Shown here one piece after another: positions 42,233 to 51,771 of a stretch of DNA of 64,000 nt; within the stretch, counting starts at the first letter, position 1, and every line of letters begins with the position of its first letter. The notes beneath the pieces are model-generated. The model made no database searches. It was not told where the DNA came from and was given only the letters and a program-made list of their open reading frames with translations. Position numbers and translations under genes: made by a program. The stretch comes from Pseudomonas sp. HN11. Its GTDB lineage: Bacteria > Pseudomonadota > Gammaproteobacteria > Pseudomonadales > Pseudomonadaceae. The stretch spans positions 3,545,001 to 3,609,000 of the forward strand of contig NZ_CP089985.1 of assembly GCF_021390155.1 (NCBI RefSeq). Reading direction: 5' to 3'.

Positions 42233-42877
42233 TCAACCCGCACGGACCAGTGCCTTGAGCGACGCATCGAACTGCTTCAAGGCATCCAGTTGCACATCGC
42301 GCTGCTGCTCGATCTGCGCGGCAATCTCCGGTGCAGCCTTGTCATGCACCCACACCGACGGCACCTGCTTGTGCACTGAACCCTCGGCCTTGGCGATGTA
42401 TTGCAGGTTCGCGTCGTAGAACCGCGCAATGAAACGCGCCTCGACCTGATCGTTACGCTGGGTCAGCAGTTGGTTATGGGTATCGAGCATTACCACTACA
42501 TCGGGGTGAGCCTGCACCAAGGCATCCAGGTTGTCGTAGACAGTCACCGACAAAAAGGTTCCTTGCAGCGAACTCATCAACCAATCGATGGCCAGTTCAG
42601 GGTCGGAGCTATTGACGAACGCCTGGCGGATACGCTCATCGAGGGCATCTTTGGCGCCATTCAAGGCCACGTCATGATAGCGTTCAAGGTAGCTGAGGTT
42701 GTCGCGAGTGTTGTCACTCAGCAACACACCCACCGACTGCGCGTGCTGCAGGGAGTCTACGCTACCGTTGATAGGTAGCAAATGGCTCGTACGCAGATCA
42801 TCGGCGATCGCCGCGTTATTGATAGCAACCGTGCCAAGCATCAAAGCCATCAAAGCCAGCTGAATAAACGTCCTCAT
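42233..42877 (-). CDS. Exported hypothetical protein
   Basis: 214 residues from ATG 42877 (AAGGAA site). Signal peptide IQLALMALMLGTVAINNAAI cleaved before ADD. The mature part is alpha/beta and repeats an Asp-rich pattern (VVMLDTHNQLLTQRNDQVEA) similar to outer-membrane assembly-type lipoproteins. It heads a two-gene unit with the lipoprotein downstream. I do not recognise the family. Confidence 0.65.
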   Translation of the reverse strand: MRTFIQLALMALMLGTVAINNAAIADDLRTSHLLPINGSVDSLQHAQSVGVLLSDNTRDNLSYLERYHDVALNGAKDALDERIRQAFVNSSDPELAIDWLMSSLQGTFLSVTVYDNLDALVQAHPDVVVMLDTHNQLLTQRNDQVEARFIARFYDANLQYIAKAEGSVHKQVPSVWVHDKAAPEIAAQIEQQRDVQLDALKQFDASLKALVRAG

Positions 42878-43008
42878 CGCGCATTTCCTTGAACAGCGTC
42901 TCGATGGGGTGATTTTCCGCTTTTCCCGCAAAAACAGAACTTGCGATCCTTGATGGTGACTATTATCTGAACCGATAGTGCTGACATAAAACTTATAAGG
43001 ACCCCGCC

Positions 43009-43272
43009 ATGAAGCCCTACCAGAAAACCTTCGACCGCATCCGCGAAGCCGTACTACCGGAGTTTCGCGAGCGGGTCGCCGATTACCTGGTCGACTATGA
43101 AAGCGTGCTGCAGGACAAGACAGCGGACGCCGATCAAATCAGCGCCAGCGCCCAACAATTACGTGGTTACCTGCGCGGCCTGAACACCATGCGGGTACTG
43201 GGCATGGCCGACTGGGAAGACCTGGACCGCCGTGTGGAGGAGGATTGGCTACGCGTGGTGGAAGCCGAATAG
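43009..43272 (+). CDS. Small conserved hypothetical protein, 87 residues
   Basis: 87 residues, acidic and helical (KTFDRIREAVLPEFRERVAD, LRGLNTMRVLGMADWEDLDR). AAGGACC precedes ATG 43009. Its 3' end overlaps the convergent lactonase-type gene by 24 bases. No domain recognised. Confidence 0.6.
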   Translation: MKPYQKTFDRIREAVLPEFRERVADYLVDYESVLQDKTADADQISASAQQLRGYLRGLNTMRVLGMADWEDLDRRVEEDWLRVVEAE

Positions 43273-44082
43273 CTGGCGGGGCGTGTCGATCAGCAAAGCC
43301 TGCTCGACCGCTGCCGACCAACCCAGGGCTTGGCGTTGCTCAATCACTGCGGCATAGCCGATAGACGCTTCATGCTGGGTGTGCGGCCAGTCACTGCCCC
43401 ACACCAACCGATGCAGGCCGACGCTCTGTTGCAGCAACGGCATGGCCTGGTGGGCAAATTCAAGGTTCTGCGCCGCGCTGCCAGCGAGACGATAGATACC
43501 CGAAACTTTCAACCACAGACGGCCGTCGAGCCCGAGCTCCAGCAACTCGATAAAGCCACGCTGCTCGACGCCCAGTCGCGCGTCGGGGCGCCCGAAATGA
43601 TCGATCACCAACTTCATCCCGAACGGTAGCAGTTGCCGCACCAACTGCGGCAGATCGTCCAGCTCGCGGTGCAATTCCACATGCCAGCCCAGCTCGACGA
43701 TGTGCTCGAAGAACGCCCTCCAGCCCGACTCGGCAAAATCCGGCAGCGCCCGGCCCACCAGGTTCAGCCGCACGCCCACGACACCTGAACGCGCCATGGC
43801 GTACAGAGCGTCGCGCGGGATATCGCGTTCAACCACCACCACGCCGCGCAACCGATCGGGTGCCTGCTGCAAGGCGGCCAGCAGGTAACGATTGTCGGTG
43901 CCCAGGAAGCTGGGCTGCACCAGCACGCCATGGCTCAAGCCATTGGCGCGCAGGTGGTCGAGATAATCCGCCAGCGTAGCGTCGTAGCCAGGGGTGTAGC
44001 GACGTTCGCCGGCCAGGGACAGTGTGCGGCTGAACACATGGGCGTGGGCGTCGATGCCGGTGATGGAGCAGTTATCAAGCAT
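43249..44082 (-). CDS. Amidohydrolase-superfamily lactonase (LigI/2-pyrone-4,6-dicarboxylate lactonase-like)
   Basis: 277 residues, TIM-barrel hydrolase of the amidohydrolase_2 group. N-terminal metal motif ITGIDAHAHVF, then YDATLADYLDHLRANG, VVVVERDIPRD, GVVGVRLNLVGRALPDF, KLVIDHFGRPDA (His) and WGSDWPHTQHEA with the catalytic Asp. The group opens lactones such as 2-pyrone-4,6-dicarboxylate or sugar-derived lactones. Last gene of a GntR-MFS-hydrolase unit: MFS gene 29 bases upstream. Confidence 0.85.
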   Translation of the reverse strand: MLDNCSITGIDAHAHVFSRTLSLAGERRYTPGYDATLADYLDHLRANGLSHGVLVQPSFLGTDNRYLLAALQQAPDRLRGVVVVERDIPRDALYAMARSGVVGVRLNLVGRALPDFAESGWRAFFEHIVELGWHVELHRELDDLPQLVRQLLPFGMKLVIDHFGRPDARLGVEQRGFIELLELGLDGRLWLKVSGIYRLAGSAAQNLEFAHQAMPLLQQSVGLHRLVWGSDWPHTQHEASIGYAAVIEQRQALGWSAAVEQALLIDTPRQLFGFHHA

Positions 44083-44111
44083 AGGGTTCGTCTTTCAAGA
44101 GTAAAAAAGGA

Positions 44112-45392
44112 TCAAGCCTGGGCGCGCTGGCCGGTCACCACGTTGTCGACGGGCGCAGCTTCCAGCACGCGGCCACGGGTTTCGGGCAGACACAGCGCGG
44201 CGATCACCGCGACGCCGTAGGCAATCCCGGCATCTATGCCGATGGCCGAGCCGAGGGACATGGAGTCGCTCATATGCCCCACCAGGAACGGAAACACTGC
44301 GGACAAGACGCGCCCGAAGTTGTAGCAAAAGCCCACGCCCGCACCGCGCACATCCGCCGGATACAGCTCGTTGAACAACGCCCCGAGACTGGCCGGAATA
44401 CCGGCCGCGAAAAAGCCCAGCGGGAAGCCGAGGAACAGCATCTGCGTGTTGGTCAACGGCAGGAACACATAAGCCTGCACAGTGATCACGCAGCACAGCG
44501 CGAACAGCACGATGTTCTTGCGCCGGCCGATGCGATCAATCAGCCAACCACTGGCGATGCAGCCGCACCAGAAGGCAAAGATGATCACCGCCAAGTAGCC
44601 GCCGGAGTTGAGTACCGACAGGTTGCGCTCGGTCTTGAGGAAGGTCGGCAGCCAGGTCATCACCGCGTGATAACCGCCATGAGCACCCAGGCCCAACAGA
44701 CCGCCGAACAGCGTGACGCGAATCAGCTCAGGACGGAAGATGCCGGCCAGCGACGTGAAGAAGCTCTGTGGAATCGCCTGTTCTTTTTGCAGACGCTGGA
44801 AGCTGTCGGGCTCCTCGACATTGCGGCGCACCCAGATAATCAGGAACGACGGCAACAGGCCCACCACAAACATCACACGCCAGGCCATGTCCTGCGGCAC
44901 AAACGAATAAATCAGCGCAAACACCCCGACCGCGACGCCCCAGCCCACGGCCCAGGCGCTTTGCACGGTGCCCATCACCTTGCCGCGGTACTTCGGGTTG
45001 ATAGTCTCGGCCATCAACACCGCGCCCGCCGCCCATTCACCGCCGATGCCGAAGCCTTGCAGCGCCTTGACGATCAGCAGTTGGTGGAAGCCGGTGACGA
45101 ACGCCGATAGAAACGTAAAGAACGAAAACCACAGGATCATCCACTGCAACGTGCGCACCCGGCCGTAGCGGTCGGACAAGGTGCCGCCGACCCAACCGCC
45201 GATGGCCGAGGTCACCAGCGTGACGCCGCTGATCAAACCTGCATCGCCTTTGCTCAAGGCGAAGGCGGCGATGAGTGCCGGGATCGCCAGGCCGAACATC
45301 TGCACTTCCAGTGCGTCGAGGGACCATCCGCCGAAGCAGGCCCAGAACGTTTTGCGCTCCCGAGGAGTGACTTGGCGATACCAGCTGAACAT
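44112..45392 (-). CDS. MFS transporter, aromatic/organic acid:H+ symporter type
   Basis: 426 residues, twelve helices. MFS signature after helix 2: GTLSDRYGRVRTLQWMI; an N-terminal WACFGGWSLDALEVQMFGLA and FGIGGEWAAGAVLMAE are typical of the AAHS/sialate-type sugar-acid symporters. WLIDRIGRRKN marks the second-half repeat. It lies between a GntR regulator and a lactonase-type hydrolase, so it likely imports that pathway's organic acid or lactone. Confidence 0.87.
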   Translation of the reverse strand: MFSWYRQVTPRERKTFWACFGGWSLDALEVQMFGLAIPALIAAFALSKGDAGLISGVTLVTSAIGGWVGGTLSDRYGRVRTLQWMILWFSFFTFLSAFVTGFHQLLIVKALQGFGIGGEWAAGAVLMAETINPKYRGKVMGTVQSAWAVGWGVAVGVFALIYSFVPQDMAWRVMFVVGLLPSFLIIWVRRNVEEPDSFQRLQKEQAIPQSFFTSLAGIFRPELIRVTLFGGLLGLGAHGGYHAVMTWLPTFLKTERNLSVLNSGGYLAVIIFAFWCGCIASGWLIDRIGRRKNIVLFALCCVITVQAYVFLPLTNTQMLFLGFPLGFFAAGIPASLGALFNELYPADVRGAGVGFCYNFGRVLSAVFPFLVGHMSDSMSLGSAIGIDAGIAYGVAVIAALCLPETRGRVLEAAPVDNVVTGQRAQA

Positions 45393-45490
45393 GATTGTTA
45401 TCCTTATAGGTCAAACGCGAGGCAGCCGGGCGCGAACCGTGCCGCAGCCGGGCCAGTGTTAGGCAAATAGTTAGAGGTACGGGTGTCGGG

Positions 45491-46222
45491 TCAGCGAATG
45501 TCCACGCGGTAGCGGAAGTGCTCGGCGTGCCCGCGGGAGCGTCGCCACTCCAGGGGTTGGCCGGCGTAATCGCGGGCCAGGCGCTCGATCACCACTACCG
45601 GGCTGTTGACCGGCACCTGCAGCAAGCGCGCGTACACCTCGTTGACCGATTCGGCCGTCAGGGTTTCCTCGGCCGAGGCCACCACTTGCCCGCAGACGTC
45701 TTCATACACCGGATAAAGCAACGGGCCTTGCCGGGACAGATCGATATCCAGCAACGCCTGGAAGCGCGTGCGTGGCAGCCAGATCTCTTCGGCCAACAGC
45801 GGCTGCACATCAAACAAACGGGTACGCAGGATGCGGATGACCTGGGCCTCGGGCGCCAGGCCCAACGCCTCACTGACTGCCGACGGCGCGACCAGGGATT
45901 CAACCGTGAGGATGCGGCTTTCCGGCACCTGACGCTCGCCCGCAGGGCCTTGAAAACGGAAGAATCGAAACAGGGAGGACTGGAATTGCGGGCGGCGCAC
46001 AAAGGTGCCCCGCCCCTGCTGGCGCTCAAGAATACCTTCGTTCACCAACGCATCCACGGCCTTGCGCACGGTGCCGGTGGACAGCTCATATTCGGCGGAC
46101 AGCACCGCTTCGGTGGGGATCGCTTCACCAGGGCGCCAGCGATTGTTGGCGATCTGCTCGACCAGATGGTCACGCAGGCGTTGATAAAGCGGCAGACGGA
46201 TATCGCTGGACAAGGTATTCAT
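45491..46222 (-). CDS. GntR/HutC-family transcriptional regulator
   Basis: 243 residues. The winged HTH covers residues ~10-75 (LPLYQRLRDHLVEQIANNRW, PTEAVLSAEYELSTGTVRKA, QGRGTFVRRP). The UTRA effector-binding domain covers residues ~95-235, with IRILRTRLFDVQPLLAEEIW then PVVVIERLARDYAGQPLEWR. HutC-type regulators repress until the pathway substrate binds. It precedes the MFS gene by 98 bases on the same strand; a perfect palindrome lies just upstream of its start. Confidence 0.88.
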   Translation of the reverse strand: MNTLSSDIRLPLYQRLRDHLVEQIANNRWRPGEAIPTEAVLSAEYELSTGTVRKAVDALVNEGILERQQGRGTFVRRPQFQSSLFRFFRFQGPAGERQVPESRILTVESLVAPSAVSEALGLAPEAQVIRILRTRLFDVQPLLAEEIWLPRTRFQALLDIDLSRQGPLLYPVYEDVCGQVVASAEETLTAESVNEVYARLLQVPVNSPVVVIERLARDYAGQPLEWRRSRGHAEHFRYRVDIR

Positions 46223-46248
46223 GGGGCCACATTCACTTTGTTATTTAG

Positions 46249-46260
46249 TCATATATATGA
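46249..46260. promoter_or_regulatory. Perfect 12-bp palindrome upstream of the gntR-type gene, probable operator
   Basis: TCATATATATGA is a perfect inverted repeat 26 bases upstream of the GntR start, in an AT-rich promoter. GntR-type proteins bind short palindromes in their own promoter, so autoregulation of the gntR-MFS-lactonase operon is likely. Confidence 0.5.
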
Positions 46261-46333
46261 ATATGCCGAGAGTATTTGTCCGCTGGGTGACGGCTGTCAA
46301 GCGCGTCAACGCGCATAGAGGATGAATGGTCGA

Positions 46334-46966
46334 CTACTGCGCCGGGCGTTGCTGTTGCACCCAGGCCTGGACAGAGGGCCGCTGCCATTGGCGCTGCGCA
46401 TATTCCAACAATTGGGCGGGTAGGCTGTCGCCATTGAGGATCAAGCGATTGAGCATCACCGCCAGGTCCACATCCGCAATCGACCATGCGCCGAACAGAT
46501 ACGCCCGGTTACCCGCCAACAGCGTCTGTGCCGCGCTGATCAGCTTGCGCGCCACCACTTCGGCCACGGGGGACAATGGCGGCATCTTCTGCCCGTAGAA
46601 CACCACCATCGTCGAACGCTCCTGGCGGATCGGCAGCAAGTCACTGCGCAACCAGGCCTGCACCTGCCGCGCCCTCGCCCGCTGCTTGGGATCGGTCGGA
46701 TAGACCGGCGTCTCGGGGTAAGTCTCTTCCAGGTACTCAGTAATTGCCGAAGACTCCGACAGCGCAAAGTCTCCTTCTACCAGGGTCGGCACGCGCTGGG
46801 TCAGGGACAGTTGGGCGAAGTCGGCGGTCTGGTTCTGCGCGGCATCCAAGTCCAGGGTCAAGGTGTCGAACGCCAGGCCTTTTTCCCGCAGGGTGACGAA
46901 CACCGACATCGCGTAGGGGCTGGTATACAAATGATCAACATACAGGCGCAACGGACGCTGGCTCAT
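46334..46966 (-). CDS. Glutathione S-transferase family protein
   Basis: 210 residues from ATG 46966 (GGAGAATC site). Thioredoxin-like N-domain (LYVDHLYTSPYAMSVFVTLR) then the VPTLVEGDFALSESSAITEY glutathione gamma-Glu site with cis-Pro. The helical C-domain includes AWSIADVDLAVMLNRL with the N-capping Asp. Ser in TSPYAM is the candidate catalytic residue. Resembles bacterial YfcF-like GSTs. Single gene. Confidence 0.87.
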   Translation of the reverse strand: MSQRPLRLYVDHLYTSPYAMSVFVTLREKGLAFDTLTLDLDAAQNQTADFAQLSLTQRVPTLVEGDFALSESSAITEYLEETYPETPVYPTDPKQRARARQVQAWLRSDLLPIRQERSTMVVFYGQKMPPLSPVAEVVARKLISAAQTLLAGNRAYLFGAWSIADVDLAVMLNRLILNGDSLPAQLLEYAQRQWQRPSVQAWVQQQRPAQ

Positions 46967-47062
46967 AACGATTCTCCGTGAGTGGAACACCACGCTACGA
47001 GATGTGCGGCGAGAAAGACAATGCGCTGTTTTTATGGGGGCATTCCTTGACGGAATACCGGG

Positions 47063-47599
47063 CTAACCGGCAAAGCCACCCTTGTCTAAAAAGGCACGCT
47101 CTTCATCTGTGGTCTCTCGGACCAGCACCTCATTACGATGGGGAAAACGCCCGAAGCGCTCAATGATCTCAGCGTGCTCCTTGGCCCAATGGTAGGTGCT
47201 GGCGTCCAGTTGCTGATTGAAAACCAAAGAGCGCTTTTGATCCGCCGGGTCTTCCGAATGCTCGAACGGCAGGTAACAGAACGCGCGCAATACCGGTTCG
47301 ATCTGCTGATCCAGCCCAGCGTCCACCATACGCCTGGCATACAGGCGCGCCAGCGGGTCGGTGGCGAACATATGGGCGGTGCCGCGAAAGGCGTTGCGGG
47401 GGTATTGGTCAAGCAGGATCAGCAGCGCCAAGGCACCTTCCGCCGAGTCCAGCCAATGCTCGAGTTCGCGCCGAGCGGCTTGCAGGTGGGCAGTTTGGAA
47501 GGTGTCGCGGAAGGTGGCGTCGAAAGCATTATTCTTGGCGAACCAGCGTTTGGGGCCGGCGTGCCTCCAGAAGTCGAGGACGGATTGTGGGGTAGTCAT
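47063..47599 (-). CDS. DUF924 family protein
   Basis: 178 residues from ATG 47599. Full DUF924 pattern: SVLDFWRHAGPKRWFAKNNA, LLILLDQYPRNAFRGTAHMF, FCYLPFEHSEDPADQKRSLV, and WAKEHAEIIERFGRFPHRNE. The family is helical and TPR-like, of unknown function. A stand-alone gene preceding a REPIN. Confidence 0.85.
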   Translation of the reverse strand: MTTPQSVLDFWRHAGPKRWFAKNNAFDATFRDTFQTAHLQAARRELEHWLDSAEGALALLILLDQYPRNAFRGTAHMFATDPLARLYARRMVDAGLDQQIEPVLRAFCYLPFEHSEDPADQKRSLVFNQQLDASTYHWAKEHAEIIERFGRFPHRNEVLVRETTDEERAFLDKGGFAG

Positions 47600-47662
47600 G
47601 ATGAGGAGCCTGCACAAGCGATTTCACTGACAGTATCAGAATCCTTGGTGAGACAAGGACCA

Positions 47663-47755
47663 GTGTGGGAGCGGGCTTGCTCGCGAATGCGGTGTGTCAG
47701 TCGCCATCGATATTGACTGAACCACTGAATTCGCGAGCAATCCCGCTCACACATT
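47663..47755. repeat. REPIN (inverted pair of REP elements)
   Basis: GTGTGGGAGCGGGCTTGCTC opens the element and the inverse GCGAGCAATCCCGCTCACAC closes it, with a spacer of ~45 bases. The same organisation and part of the same spacer (GTGTCAGTC, GATATTGA) recur at 62841-62931. These are non-autonomous repeats mobilised by RAYT transposases in pseudomonads. It sits between the DUF924 gene and the TonB-receptor gene, 3' of the receptor. Confidence 0.88.
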
Positions 47756-47771
47756 TGATCGGCATCGTCGG

Positions 47772-50201
47772 TTAGAAGTCCACCGTTGCGGAGAGTTTGA
47801 TCGTACGCGGCTCACCCTGGGTCAGGTAATTGTTGGCCGTCGACGCCGACGCCCAATACGCCTTGTTCGCCACATTCTCGACGTTGGCGCGCAAGGTGAT
47901 GTACTTGTCGTCTGCCTTGAAACCATAGCGGGCGCCGAGATCGACGCGGGTCCAGGCGGGGATGCTCAGGGTGTTGGCCGCGTTGACGTACTCGCCGCCG
48001 GTGCGCAGCATGCGCGCGTTGACAGCCGCGCCCTGAAGGCCGGGAATGTCCCAGTCCGCACCAACGTTGTACTGGAAGCGCGGCACGCCGGCGGCGCGGT
48101 TGCCATCGCCGAGGCCGTTGGAAGTGCTCTTCAACTCGGTGTTCATCCAGGTCGCACCCGCCAGCAGACGCAGGCCTTCAACCGGTTCGCCGAAGACGTT
48201 CAGCTCTACGCCCTTGTTGATTTGCTCGCCGTCGACGCTGAAGGTGTTGGTGCCATTGGCGTTGGTGTTGGTGGCGCTGTTCGGCTGCTCGATACGGTAG
48301 ACACCCAAGGTCGCACCAATGCTGTCCCAATCCAGCTTCACCCCTGCTTCGGTCTGTTTACTGCGGTTAGGCGCAAAGACCTCGCCCGGGTTAGTCACGT
48401 TGGTCAATGGCGCGGTCGGCCCCTGGGCCAGCCCTTCGATACGGTTGGCGTAGAACGAAACATGCTCCCACGGTTTGACCACCAGGCCATACACCGGCGT
48501 GGTGATGCTTTCGGCATAGTTGGCGTTGCGCACGCCCGTGGTGGTGTTCCATGCGTCCACCTCAATGGTCTGGCGCCGCACGCCCAGGGTCAGCAACACA
48601 CGATCATCGACAAAGCCCAGGGTGTCGGAAACAGCGGCGCTCTTGATGCGGTTCTTGCCGACAATGCGTGGGTCATGGATATCACTGCCGAAGTAAGTGA
48701 CGGTCGGACGCGGGATCTGAGTCGGGTTGTAGAGGTTGCCCGGCCGGCGGTTGGCTTGCAGGATCGCTTCAAACGCCGAACGCTGCTCCCCCCAGATGCC
48801 GGACAAACCGAAGTTCATCTGATGGGTCACCGGGCCGGTGTTGAACTGCCCGTTCAAACCGGCCATGGCACTCTTGTTGTCCTCATCGTGAGGCGAGTAT
48901 AAAAAGCCCACGCGGCCACTGCCATCGTTGCCCACATACAGCGAAGAATACTGCCCATTCTCCCGCGTGTGCTTGGCACCGCCACCCACGTAGGCCGTCC
49001 AGCTGTCATTCAGGTCGTATTCGGCGTTGAACATGCCATAAGTGTCTTCCAGCTCCGACCAGCTCCAGTCCTGGGCATAGTTGTGCTTGGCCGACGGCGC
49101 CTTCGGCACTTGGCTGCCATTGGGATAGACCACGGAACGACCGTTGTTGATACGCTCTTTCTGGTAGCCGACGTCGGAGGACACGCGCAGACGATCACCC
49201 CGGTAATCCAGGGCGATGGCCACCAGTTGTGAACTTTTGAATTCATCCTCGATGGCCGTGTCGCCGCCATGCCTGGCCAGGTTGACTCGCGCGCCGAAGC
49301 GGTTGTCTTCGCCGAATCGCTGGCCCAGGTCGAGATGACCGCCACTTTGACCATCGGTGGTGGTGTCGAGGGTGACGCTGCGGATGGGCGTATCTTCGGC
49401 GCGCTTGGGCACCAGGTTGACGCTGCCACCGATGCCACTGCCTGCTGGCGAAACACCGTTGACGAAGGCGTTGGGGCCTTTGAACAACTCGACCCGCTCC
49501 AGGGCTTCTGTAGTGATGATCTGCCGCGGCAGCACGCCGTACAGGCCGTTGAAGGCAATGTCATCGGTATTAAGCGGCAGGCCGCGAATGGTGAACACCT
49601 GGGAAAAGTTGCCGAAGCCCGATGATTGGCGCACAGATGCGTCATTGAGCAGCACATCCCCGACGGTGCGCGCCTGTTGGTCGGCGATGGTCTTGGCGGT
49701 GTAGCTGACCACGCTGAACGGCACGTCATTGATCGAACGATTGCCCAGCACCCCCAAACGCGCCGAGCGTGCGACCTGGCCGCCAGCATAGGTGTCCGCC
49801 TGCGTCCCGCTCTCGCCGCTGATGGTGGTTGCGCCCAGCTCCAGCGCATCACCCGTCGCCTGGGGCACCACGGTGTAGCCATTCGCGCCGGTACTTTGCA
49901 AGGCATATCCGCTGCCTTGCAGTAACTGCATGAAGCCGGCTTGCGCAGTGAAGCTGCCCTGTAAACCGGAGCTTTGCTGGTCATTGAGCAGGTTGGAATC
50001 AAACGACAACGGCACCCCGGACAACGCCGCGAATTGCGCCAGCACATTACCCAATAGCCCTGGTGCAATGTTGTAGCTGCGCGTCGCGCTGGTCGATGCT
50101 GCCTCCGCTGCAACGGCACTGTGCCAGGGCGCGATGGCCGCCAGCGCGACAGCCAGGCTCAAGGCCTTCAAGGGGCGAATGGGGTGCGGTGTGAAGGTCA
50201 T
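47772..50201 (-). CDS. TonB-dependent siderophore receptor with N-terminal signalling domain
   Basis: 809 residues from ATG 50201 (AGGAA site). Signal peptide to SAVAA, a secretin/TonB short N-domain (STN) at about 35-110 (YNIAPGLLGNVLAQFAALSG), plug domain about 135-270 and a 22-strand barrel ending in a terminal Phe (LSATVDF). The STN domain relays ligand binding to the FecR-like anti-sigma factor encoded upstream. Ferric-siderophore uptake is likely (ferrichrome or pyoverdine-type), but ligand identity cannot be read from sequence. Same-strand order: sigma factor, FecR, receptor. Confidence 0.93.
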   Translation of the reverse strand: MTFTPHPIRPLKALSLAVALAAIAPWHSAVAAEAASTSATRSYNIAPGLLGNVLAQFAALSGVPLSFDSNLLNDQQSSGLQGSFTAQAGFMQLLQGSGYALQSTGANGYTVVPQATGDALELGATTISGESGTQADTYAGGQVARSARLGVLGNRSINDVPFSVVSYTAKTIADQQARTVGDVLLNDASVRQSSGFGNFSQVFTIRGLPLNTDDIAFNGLYGVLPRQIITTEALERVELFKGPNAFVNGVSPAGSGIGGSVNLVPKRAEDTPIRSVTLDTTTDGQSGGHLDLGQRFGEDNRFGARVNLARHGGDTAIEDEFKSSQLVAIALDYRGDRLRVSSDVGYQKERINNGRSVVYPNGSQVPKAPSAKHNYAQDWSWSELEDTYGMFNAEYDLNDSWTAYVGGGAKHTRENGQYSSLYVGNDGSGRVGFLYSPHDEDNKSAMAGLNGQFNTGPVTHQMNFGLSGIWGEQRSAFEAILQANRRPGNLYNPTQIPRPTVTYFGSDIHDPRIVGKNRIKSAAVSDTLGFVDDRVLLTLGVRRQTIEVDAWNTTTGVRNANYAESITTPVYGLVVKPWEHVSFYANRIEGLAQGPTAPLTNVTNPGEVFAPNRSKQTEAGVKLDWDSIGATLGVYRIEQPNSATNTNANGTNTFSVDGEQINKGVELNVFGEPVEGLRLLAGATWMNTELKSTSNGLGDGNRAAGVPRFQYNVGADWDIPGLQGAAVNARMLRTGGEYVNAANTLSIPAWTRVDLGARYGFKADDKYITLRANVENVANKAYWASASTANNYLTQGEPRTIKLSATVDF

Positions 50202-50289
50202 GGGGGTTCCTGTCGGCACGGTGCAACGTTGAGGGTTCTCCCCTACACCGCGCGACAACTGAAAAGGTATCAGCGAAAAGCGAAAAAAT

Positions 50290-51243
50290 TCAGCGCGGTT
50301 CGAGGGTCACCCAGTAGCCGGTCAGGCTGCTGACCTTGATCGGCAGGGTTTCCTGCAACAGGCGCAGGCTGGCGTCGGTATCACGCAGCGGGAACGCCCC
50401 GGACACGGTCAGCCCGGCGACGCTGTCGTGGCAGCGCAACACGCCATGGCGGTAACGTCCCAGCTCATCGAGCAAGTCCGCCAGGCGCATCTGCTGGGCC
50501 AGCAGCATGCCGTTTTGCCAGGTGGTGGCGCTGATCTCCAGCGGCTGAACGGCTGCCACGCTGTCACTGCCAAAGGCACTTTGTTCACCGGCCTTGAGGA
50601 TCAGCCCACGGCTGGCATGCTGCGGCAGCATTTCTACCGCGCCATCGAGCACAGCCACGCGACTGCTCTGCTCGCCCACCCGCACGCTGAAATGCGTACC
50701 CAAGGCACGGGCGTTACCGTGGCGGGTCTGTACGACAAACGGCCGATGGGTCGGCGCGGGGTCCTTGGCGGTGGTGATCATGACTTCGCCCTTAAGTAAC
50801 TCAATACGCCGCATTTGCTCGGTGAACTTGATATTCAACGAGCTGGCTGTGTTGATCAGCAGGCGTGTGCCATCGGGCAACGTGAGGTTGCGTTGCTCGC
50901 CGACAGCGGTGTACTGGTCGGCGGTCCATTGTTGCCACGGTTTGTGCCGGTAGGCCAGCCAGGTCGCCGGGCCCGCCAGCAGCAACAGACCAAGGGCCTG
51001 GCGGCGGCCGAGGGATTTTTTGCGGCCGATGCGTTTGAGCGTGTCGCCAGCAATCGCTGCAGGCACGCTGTTGAAATCCCCCAGAATCGCCTGCGCCCGT
51101 TGCCAGGCCTGGGCGTGCTGAGCGCTGCGGCCTTGCCACTGGGCAATGGCGCGGCGATCTTCGTCGGTCGCGCTGCCGGACTGCAACTGCACCATCCAGT
51201 CGGCGGCTTCACCGAGGATCAGCGGGTCGATGGACGGGTTCAT
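50290..51243 (-). CDS. FecR-family anti-sigma factor/regulator
   Basis: 317 residues from ATG 51243, overlapping the sigma-factor stop by four bases (ATGA). Cytoplasmic N-domain DUF4880 (ILGEAADWMVQLQSGSATDE), one membrane helix about residues 85-105 (ALGLLLLAGPATWLAY), and a periplasmic FecR domain (NLTLPDGTRLLINTASSLNI). It holds the sigma factor inactive until the TonB receptor's STN domain signals. Next gene, 88 bases on, is the receptor. Confidence 0.92.
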   Translation of the reverse strand: MNPSIDPLILGEAADWMVQLQSGSATDEDRRAIAQWQGRSAQHAQAWQRAQAILGDFNSVPAAIAGDTLKRIGRKKSLGRRQALGLLLLAGPATWLAYRHKPWQQWTADQYTAVGEQRNLTLPDGTRLLINTASSLNIKFTEQMRRIELLKGEVMITTAKDPAPTHRPFVVQTRHGNARALGTHFSVRVGEQSSRVAVLDGAVEMLPQHASRGLILKAGEQSAFGSDSVAAVQPLEISATTWQNGMLLAQQMRLADLLDELGRYRHGVLRCHDSVAGLTVSGAFPLRDTDASLRLLQETLPIKVSSLTGYWVTLEPR

Positions 51244-51737
51244 GCCACGCTCAGGCACGCAAGAAACGCATCGCGCATGTAGCGTTTGACCGAGACCAGC
51301 GACACCTTCAGCTCGTCGGCGATCTGCTGATAGGTCAAACCGTCGATCTGCGACATCAGGAAGGCCTGACGGGTCTTTTCCGGCAAATCACGCAGCATGG
51401 CTTCAATGCGGTACAGCGCCTCAAGGATCAGCCAACGGGTTTCGGGCGACGGCACTTCCTGCTCGGGCAGGTGGGCGATGGTTTCCAGGTACGCACGCTC
51501 GACGTCCTGGCGGCGCCAGTTGTCGATCATCAGGCCTTTGGCGATATGGGTGAGCAACGCGCGCGGCTCGCTGCCAAACCCGGCGCTGTTTGGGCGGGTG
51601 AGCAGGCGCATGAAAGTATCGTGAGCCAGGTCGGCCGCATCGCTGGCATTGCCCACCTTGCGATCGAGCCAGCGGTACAGCCACCCGTGGTGTTCGCAGT
51701 ACAGGTCCTGAATAGGCAGATGTAGGGGGGACGACAT
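51240..51737 (-). CDS. FecI-type extracytoplasmic-function sigma factor
   Basis: 165 residues from ATG 51737; an ATG at 51785 is also in frame, but would place the candidate Fur site within the coding region. Sigma region 2 (LYCEHHGWLYRWLDRKVGNA, DLAHDTFMRLLTRP) and region 4 (LPEKTRQAFLMSQIDGLTYQ, ELKVSLVSVKRYM) are present. It directs transcription of the downstream receptor when FecR releases it. Iron regulation via Fur is likely. Confidence 0.9.
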   Translation of the reverse strand: MSSPLHLPIQDLYCEHHGWLYRWLDRKVGNASDAADLAHDTFMRLLTRPNSAGFGSEPRALLTHIAKGLMIDNWRRQDVERAYLETIAHLPEQEVPSPETRWLILEALYRIEAMLRDLPEKTRQAFLMSQIDGLTYQQIADELKVSLVSVKRYMRDAFLACLSVA

Positions 51738-51771
51738 GCGAATCACCGGCGCGAGCGCCACGGAGTAATTA

